From: JAJTFW01 sp046330075
GTDB lineage: Bacteria > Bacteroidota > Bacteroidia > AKYH767-A > OLB10
DNA length: 64,000 bases
Direction of reading: 5' to 3'
NCBI GenBank assembly: GCA_046330075.1
Contig: JAXLTL010000003.1
Location: forward strand, 248,001-312,000
Below the pieces are notes generated by a model that was given only the letters and a program-made list of their open reading frames with translations, was not told the origin of the DNA and made no database searches. The position numbers and the translations under genes are program-made. How positions within the stretch are numbered: position 1 is the stretch's first letter; each line of letters opens with the position of its first letter. Positions 59,819 through 64,000 of this stretch are shown one piece after another.

Positions 59819-60421
59819 TTATTCCTTGATTATCTGGAGCGCCCGCTTCCGGTCCTGATCGATGCGGAAGAAATAAGCCCCTGCTGCCAGGTTGCTGATG
59901 TCAATGAGGAGATTTTCTTCATTGATTTGTCCTGAGAGTACCTGCTTCCCCGATTGATCGGATAGGGTATAGGTGGTTCCGATTTTACTTTTATCCGATA
60001 CGATGGATATTTTATCCGTGGTGGGGTTCGGAAAGATTGTGATACCTGCCAGAGAAGGGGTTTCGTCAATCCCGGTGCTGCTTTGTACAATGATCTGCCC
60101 TTTCATGCCCATGGAAGCATGCGGCTGGCAAACAAAGTAATGGGTTCCAACACCTAATTGTACGGGTAATACAGTGCCTCCTCCAAATAATGTTTGGAAG
60201 CCGCCTGTTAACATCGTCGTTCCGTTTGCATTCCAGGTGGTCTGACTTACTTCAGTGGCATTGTGCGCACCTCCAAGAGAAAACACAACAGTGTCGCCTT
60301 GTGTAATGGTAATGCTGGATGGACTAAAGGAGAATCCTGAGTTGATAATGGTCCATGTGGTTCCGAACCCGGTAAGGCTTGTAAGAAGCAGGCTTAGTGT
60401 GAGTAGAGATTTTGATTTCAT
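59819..60421 (-). CDS. Secreted cupredoxin-like T9SS cargo
   Basis: The 200-residue protein has a signal peptide (KSKSLLTLSLLLTSLTGFG) and a plastocyanin-like domain of about 95 residues. Its type 1 copper ligands are the His in GGAHNATEV and the C-x2-H-x4-M set in CQPHASMGM. A type A sorting domain follows (ITIFPNPTTDKISIV, ending RALQIIKE). Copper-bound electron transfer outside the cell, after T9SS export, is the natural reading. A strong hairpin follows the stop. Confidence 0.88.
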   Translation of the reverse strand: MKSKSLLTLSLLLTSLTGFGTTWTIINSGFSFSPSSITITQGDTVVFSLGGAHNATEVSQTTWNANGTTMLTGGFQTLFGGGTVLPVQLGVGTHYFVCQPHASMGMKGQIIVQSSTGIDETPSLAGITIFPNPTTDKISIVSDKSKIGTTYTLSDQSGKQVLSGQINEENLLIDISNLAAGAYFFRIDQDRKRALQIIKE

Positions 60422-61032
60422 GCTTTTTTTGTTTTTGGGATGAGTTAAATTGTCGTTGCGTGTATGGAGATAGTTGAATGAGTAAGCAGAAATTTTGCGG
60501 ATTCAGGAAGATGTAATTTGTTACAAATTATTGTGGACGGGGGCATTGCCAAATGGAGCAGATCACTTATGATGGAGCTGAGTAGACGCCATGACAAATA
60601 TATCAAACAATGTTCATTTGTAATTGAATATTGTTTTTCTTACGCTGATCTGACATTAGAGGATGAGAAATCATCCATCCTCATTAAATGGAGAATGGGG
60701 ATAAAATGAATACTTAGCTCTAAAAGATCTCAGATTGCTGGTAATCGTTACGAAAATTGCTTTTTTCTATGATAGTCTTGTTGTTAGTCTGGTAGTCTGG
60801 AAAAGTTTAGCTGTTTCTGCCAGATTCTTAAATTGGTAATGGGATATTTATCTTTTATGTAGGTACAATACGATTGAAGTATAGGCTGGAACTGGTTTCC
60901 GGAAGAAGGAGAAGCAGCTTTGATTGACTATTTAGCCGGTTGTTGAATGATTACCAAGTATTATTTTAAGCAATGATCCTGAACTAATCCGTGTATTTCC
61001 GGATGGCTGAGGCTGAAGGCACTTTCTGGGTT
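60422..61032. other. 611-nt spacer, no gene recognised
   Basis: The longest gene-free stretch of the window. A 63-codon plus-strand frame at 60518-60709 has no family features, no promoter box and no ribosome site; I do not call it. No tRNA-like fold or repeat was found by eye. The cupredoxin promoter should lie at its left end. Confidence 0.45.
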
Positions 61033-61455
61033 TTATTTTGAAGCATATAATTCCTTTATATGCCTAATATGATTGGCAATCATTTTTACCAGTACATTTT
61101 TGTCAACATCTGCTAGTGTTTTTATATGGATACAGCCTTTATCCGTTTTGTGTTTCCCGAAATTCTTCAGCAGTTCTTCCCGGTCTTTGAAGCTGCCCGA
61201 AAGATATAGGGCAATAGAGGATGCCCGAGGTGAAAAAGCGAAATTCGGACTATCGCCTTCACGCCCGCTTTCGTATTTATAGTGATGACTTCCGAAACCA
61301 ATGATGGAGGGCCCCCACATTTTGGGTTCAGTGTTGGTTTGCTTCCTGACGATTGCAATGAGCTCGTTGCAATCGTTTCGCTTCGTTTCGTCTTTTACAG
61401 CATTGATAAAATTAGTTACACTCAACGCTGTTTCGGTAGTTTTGTTTTTAGCCAT
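61033..61455 (-). CDS. DUF1801 protein
   Basis: The 140-residue protein matches the DUF1801 fold (YdhG-like): TALSVTNFINAVKDETKRNDCNELIAI (read in parts), EPKMWGPSIIGFGSHHYKYESG, and GSFKDREELLKNFGKHKTDKGCIHIKTLADVD (in parts). The fold recalls ferrochelatase or heat-shock-related small proteins, but no reaction is known. The ATG at 61455 is used; the longer frame begins with TTG. Next gene upstream is an AHSA1 protein, 63 nt away. Confidence 0.82.
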   Translation of the reverse strand: MAKNKTTETALSVTNFINAVKDETKRNDCNELIAIVRKQTNTEPKMWGPSIIGFGSHHYKYESGREGDSPNFAFSPRASSIALYLSGSFKDREELLKNFGKHKTDKGCIHIKTLADVDKNVLVKMIANHIRHIKELYASK

Positions 61456-61517
61456 TATTTTCAAACTTGTTGTGTTACTTTTTGCAGTTTAAATAGAATA
61501 CCTTGAGTGCAGTGTGA

Positions 61518-61970
61518 TTATTTTTGCACTTTTATTAAATTCAATAATCGCTCAAGCCGGTTAAAATTTTCTTCATTCTTCGGAATTACGAATATCTTCA
61601 TTTTTTCACACTCTGCAATGGTTTTAAAGTGCATGATAAATGAAATTCGGGAAGAATCCGGTCCTGTTTTCTCAAATGTAATGGTCATGTCGAACAAGGG
61701 CTGCGTTTGCCTCGTCCAGGAGACAAGATTTTGGGGCTCAACAGCAGTAAATATTGCAGCATTCTCATAATTGCCTTTTTCCGGACCATGCATCGTTAAC
61801 TTCCAGTTACCTCCGGGACGCAAATCAAATTCATGTATGGTATTGGTAAATCCTTCAGGTCCCCACCATTCTTTCAGATAGAGTGGGTTTGCAAAAGCCT
61901 GATAAAGGAGTTCAACAGGTACGTGTAGTTCTCTGTTACTGTTAATCTGATTGGGGGTGGTAGTGCTCAT
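61518..61970 (-). CDS. SRPBCC/AHSA1-domain protein
   Basis: The 150-residue START-like protein has REDLHVPVELLYQAFANP-type N-terminus (here NRELHVPVELLYQAFANP), LKEWWGPEGFTNTIHEFDLRPGG (read in parts), PQNLVSWTRQTQPLFDMTITFE and a C-terminal helix FNRLERLLNLIKV. It is of the same family as the protein at 58293 but clearly different in sequence. Such proteins bind hydrophobic ligands. It stands before the DUF1801 gene on the same strand, 62 nt apart, a frequent pairing in Bacteroidota. Confidence 0.85.
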   Translation of the reverse strand: MSTTTPNQINSNRELHVPVELLYQAFANPLYLKEWWGPEGFTNTIHEFDLRPGGNWKLTMHGPEKGNYENAAIFTAVEPQNLVSWTRQTQPLFDMTITFEKTGPDSSRISFIMHFKTIAECEKMKIFVIPKNEENFNRLERLLNLIKVQK

Positions 61971-62199
61971 GGATTATAGCTTTCGGGTTTTGAACTGCTT
62001 TTTCTTTAGCTGTTGTAAATGCGCTCCGTCACGACCGGTTTCCCGATTGCAGAAGGTGCTTTTGGTTGGGCAAGGATCTCGGTATGAAGTTACGGCCTTC
62101 TTTTCTGTTTAGCACTCATGTATTGGGTGCACAATCTGGCTTCTTGTGAATCGGGTTGATTTCATCGGGAGAATAAAGTTAAGTTTTTTTAACCAGCCC
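61971..62199. other. Spacer left of the RDD remnant
   Basis: 229 nt without gene features between the AHSA1 gene and the RDD remnant. The part up to about 62150 has no similarity visible to the intact RDD gene. Confidence 0.4.
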
Positions 62200-62325
62200 G
62201 GGTTTAGTAGAGGTTTAAAGATCGGTTCGTAAACATTGAACAAACCGAAGAACAATAGTCCCCGGATCCTTTTCTGGCTTTCATCTTCAGGATGGCCATG
62301 CAACATACTGAATACTGCAAATTTT
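62200..62325 (-). pseudogene. Truncated duplicate of the RDD-domain gene
   Basis: On the minus strand a fragment reads FAVFSMLHGHPEDESQKRIRG (in part) and LLFFGLFNVYEPI. It corresponds to FSMLLGNPEDESLNGIRG, LLLFGLFFVYEP in the intact RDD protein at 63067-63480, with close DNA similarity. The N-terminal codons and everything behind the second helix are missing. Its right end is fused to the spacer before the gene at 62340. This is a tandem-duplication remnant and is not expected to function. Confidence 0.8.
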
Positions 62326-62339
62326 CTTGAACGATAAAT

Positions 62340-62933
62340 CTAGCTAACAGGAATCTCATCATGAACAGGCACATTCAAGAACTGAGACAATTTGCCGGCG
62401 TCAATTCGGATTGATAGGAGATCACCGTGCGTGAAAATATTTTCGCGGTGACCATTCGCTAATAATATGTTGAGTTGAAACACTATATATGAGGGATTTC
62501 TTTCGCCAGGAGGATGAAAGTGAGTACTTCCTCTGCTCCGTAACAGCTGTATTCCGATTATTTCACTTAATGCGTTAGCATCTGGAATTTCTTGTATGGA
62601 TGCTGCTAGTTGTTTCTGATGGTTAAAATAAAATCTATCTAAATTTTTGTCGAAGACTATTCTCTCTTGTGGAGATTTAGCTATCCGATAAAATACTACG
62701 CCTAGGAAAATTACAGAAAGAATTGGTAATATTTTCGAAGATTTATTGGTAGAAAAGACAAGGATTGTCAGAAAAAGAAAACTTAATGCGAAGAATACAA
62801 TGGCAATCCGAAAGAATAGTCTGCTTCTTGTTTTTGTTGATTGCCAGATAAATTGCTTTTCTGTGGAAGCTATGATTTCGTGACTCTTAAAGCTCGACCA
62901 GTTGGAGGTGTCAATGGGTTCTGTTTCAAACAT
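62340..62933 (-). CDS. Hypothetical two-helix membrane protein
   Basis: The 197-residue protein has two adjacent membrane helices (about residues 37-65, LFFRIAIVFFALSFLFLTILVF, and 70-88), read in parts. A soluble C-terminal domain follows (IVFDKNLDRFYF, YIVFQLNILLANGHRENIF, TVSKLSQFLNVPV-like end). This layout resembles bacterial PH-like membrane proteins. It lies between the RDD remnant and the intact RDD gene, so it was carried through the same duplication. The ATG at 62933 is chosen; a TTG lies 9 nt upstream. Function unknown. Confidence 0.62.
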   Translation of the reverse strand: MFETEPIDTSNWSSFKSHEIIASTEKQFIWQSTKTRSRLFFRIAIVFFALSFLFLTILVFSTNKSSKILPILSVIFLGVVFYRIAKSPQERIVFDKNLDRFYFNHQKQLAASIQEIPDANALSEIIGIQLLRSRGSTHFHPPGERNPSYIVFQLNILLANGHRENIFTHGDLLSIRIDAGKLSQFLNVPVHDEIPVS

Positions 62934-62994
62934 GGTTTGCAAAATTTCGGTTTGGGACTTTGTATACGTCTTCCGGCATTCTGGTTCAGGAAGT

Positions 62995-63010
62995 TCCGAT
63001 AGCTATCGGA
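62995..63010. repeat. Palindrome TCCGATAGCTATCGGA, second copy
   Basis: This 16-bp perfect palindrome is identical to 25501-25516. Here it stands alone between two minus-strand genes. Confidence 0.85.
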
Positions 63011-63066
63011 TTCGCAGCGTAAAGTTTCTTATTGTAACTATTGTTCATTGGAAATGAAAGCATCAA

Positions 63067-63480
63067 TTAAGCTTTCGGTTTATAGATCATCACAGATCCC
63101 GATACCTTGTCGTGTAAGGCTCGCTTATGTTTATCGGAAGTGACAGTAAAGAAAGAGATAATACCGAGCAGGAGTTTAACGATAAAGCGGAGATAGCTTT
63201 GAAATAGATTGATTTTTTGTGCAGGATCCGAAAACCGGCGTACACGGATGCCGGCAATAAAATTACCTGCCGTACACCCGAAAACCATGCAGAGTGGTTC
63301 GTAAACGAAGAACAAACCGAAGAGCAATAATCCCCGGATCCCATTCAGGCTTTCATCCTCCGGATTACCAAGCAGCATACTGAATACAGCCATGCAGATG
63401 ATGATAAAGACCTGATCCACAAACAGCGATTGGAAGCGTTTGACGAGGGTAGGGTAGGTTATTGAAATATTTGTTTCCAT
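63067..63480 (-). CDS. RDD-family membrane protein
   Basis: The 137-residue protein matches RDD: the N-terminal LVKRFQSLFVDQVFIIICM with the R and D of the first helix, GLFFVYEPL, NFIAGIRVRRF and a C-terminal basic KHKRALHDKVSGSVMIY. Three membrane helices are expected. RDD proteins are thought to take part in ion or small-molecule transport. The start codon follows the remains of the truncated reverse transcriptase by 57 nt. A partial duplicate lies at 62200-62325. Confidence 0.88.
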   Translation of the reverse strand: METNISITYPTLVKRFQSLFVDQVFIIICMAVFSMLLGNPEDESLNGIRGLLLFGLFFVYEPLCMVFGCTAGNFIAGIRVRRFSDPAQKINLFQSYLRFIVKLLLGIISFFTVTSDKHKRALHDKVSGSVMIYKPKA

Positions 63481-63537
63481 AAGCTGGTTAAAGTTAAGGT
63501 TTATCCCATTGTTAACAAGTCCGGATTTTAGGGAGGG

Positions 63538-63783
63538 TTACATTTCGCGTTTTACAGGCTTGTTGACAATAAAGGCGATGCTGCGACCAGGACTGTAGCT
63601 TCCATTTTCAATTTCATCTTTGAGCTGAAATAGATTTGCTTCATAATCCACCTCAAATTTAAGCGCATTTTGTGTGTATCGTTTTGTTTTTCGACAACAC
63701 AAATAGGCTTCAAATAATTGTTCAACATCAATTTCCCTTAACTGCTCCTGATTTGTATCTGTATGAAATAATGATAGTTGCAT
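63538..63783 (-). pseudogene. Diversity-generating retroelement reverse transcriptase, truncated after 81 codons
   Basis: The 81-residue frame matches only the N-terminal region of DGR-type reverse transcriptases: VEQLFEAYLCCRKTKRYTQNALKFEVD (read in parts), LFQLKDEIENGSYSPGRSIAFIVNKPVKRE. After VKREM it meets TAA. Intact enzymes continue with the palm containing the YxDD-type active site; nothing similar follows in any frame before the RDD gene. The break is therefore a deletion rather than a simple frameshift. A template repeat lies directly upstream. The remnant cannot polymerise DNA by itself. Confidence 0.82.
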
Positions 63784-63797
63784 AATTTCTAAAATAA

Positions 63798-63825
63798 AAC
63801 CCCCGAATTTTTAGGCTCGGGGGTT
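63798..63825 (-). terminator. Terminator-like hairpin between template repeat and reverse transcriptase
   Basis: On the minus strand AACCCCCGA (63817-63825) pairs with TCGGGGGTT (63798-63806), a perfect 9-bp stem with a 10-nt loop, followed by TTATTTT. It lies 15 nt upstream of the reverse transcriptase ATG and could end the template RNA. Confidence 0.75.
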
Positions 63826-63835
63826 GATTTTTAAT

Positions 63836-64000
63836 TGAAGAAGCCCGAACCGCACGCACATAGTTTGTGTTGTTCTTATTGTTGTTGTTGGCATTCCCAT
63901 TGTTGAAGTTGAAGTTCCACGCGTTGTTGTTGTCGTTCTACGTACTACTCCAATAGTTGGCCGAAATTGCAAATGAGTTTTGTATTAACGAGTATTCTTG
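63836..64000 (-). other. DGR template repeat (TR), running to the window edge
   Basis: Read on the minus strand, the DNA is rich in AAC and would translate to N-Y-W-S-S-T-stop, then N-D-N-N-N-A-W-N-F-N-F-N-N-G-N-A-N-N-N-N and finally K-N-N-T-N-Y-V-R-A-V-R-A. This is the signature of C-type-lectin-fold variable regions copied from a DGR template, in which adenines become any base. The GC-rich end GTGCGTGCGGTTCGGGC near 63847-63863 is a fitting initiation site for mutagenic homing. An in-frame TAG and the lack of an open gene show it is template, not coding. Its far end may lie beyond the window. Confidence 0.85.

Noticed and set aside
47745..60421. Search of the T9SS cargo genes for the DGR variable region
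   Set aside because: None of the genes in the window ends with a sequence resembling the template repeat, so the variable region is assumed to lie outside.
60518..60709. 63-codon plus-strand frame in the longest gene-free spacer
   Set aside because: No family similarity visible, no promoter box and no coupling to a neighbour; could be chance in AT-rich DNA.
63538..63783. Reverse transcriptase fragment taken as a retron or group II intron enzyme
   Set aside because: The N-terminal motif and the adjacent adenine-rich template fit a diversity-generating retroelement better; no msr/msd or intron ribozyme structure was seen.

Overview
The window looks like chromosomal DNA from a Bacteroidota bacterium, probably a free-living or environmental relative of the Sphingobacteriales/Chitinophagales/Flavobacteriales. 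Three signs support this. Several secreted proteins end in type IX secretion (T9SS) C-terminal sorting domains. Bacteroidota-type promoters (TAnnTTTG) stand in front of many genes, with almost no Shine-Dalgarno sequences. The gene content is also typical: a short SerA, a DUF1015 protein beside serA/serC, a DUF5723-like barrel, and lipoproteins with an early cysteine. No rRNA, tRNA or CRISPR array was recognised.

Layout. 1-6.1 kb: the edge of a surface-polysaccharide locus (a CapD-like N-terminus, then epimerase, methyltransferase and glycosyltransferase), running without a break into gcvT, comB and a secreted S1/P1-like protein. 6.1-9.7 kb: core genes ispE, accA and dnaB. 9.7-15 kb: secreted or membrane proteins of poorly known function and an M48 peptidase. 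14.9-20 kb (minus strand): carA, an M1 peptidase with a barrel-like tail, and lpxH. 20-25.4 kb: a TPR-adenylate cyclase, RNase HI, a DUF433/DUF5615 toxin-antitoxin pair and a T9SS cargo. 25.4-29.5 kb: a repeat-rich spacer, then four genes encoding a class I glutamine amidotransferase, a YbdK-type carboxylate-amine ligase, an ATP-grasp ligase and an esterase. This set looks like a small amide- or peptide-forming pathway with an unknown product. 29.6-35.9 kb: glcD-like oxidase, outer-membrane barrel, and an alpha/beta hydrolase-YggS-isoaspartyl peptidase operon. 35.9-39.7 kb: serC-serA-DUF1015, separated by repeat-filled spacers. 39.8-50.9 kb: ferredoxin, LuxC-type reductase, beta-helix lipoprotein, rpmE2, recA, a U32 hydroxylase-like protein overlapping a small ferredoxin, a T9SS cargo, a TPR lipoprotein and a PaiB-like protein. 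50.9-58 kb: OmpA and large secreted proteins, including a 14-repeat protein.

The right-hand 6 kb (58-64 kb) is accessory DNA. It holds an ArsR/AHSA1 pair with a palindromic promoter-operator, and a REP-associated transposase whose own coding sequence contains a 48-bp perfect palindrome and which is preceded by hairpins. It also holds a cupredoxin with a sorting domain, a partly duplicated RDD gene, and the remains of a diversity-generating retroelement (DGR). The DGR consists of an adenine-rich template repeat running to the window edge and a reverse transcriptase cut off after 81 codons. The variable protein that the template would diversify should lie just outside the window.

One regulatory pattern recurs. 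At dnaB, rnhA, the DUF433 gene and glcD the promoter box ends exactly 4 nt before the ATG, which predicts transcripts starting at or next to the start codon. Start codons were moved inward from the longest open frame where a promoter box, family N-terminus or signal peptide demanded it. All functions are read from sequence only; no database search was possible.
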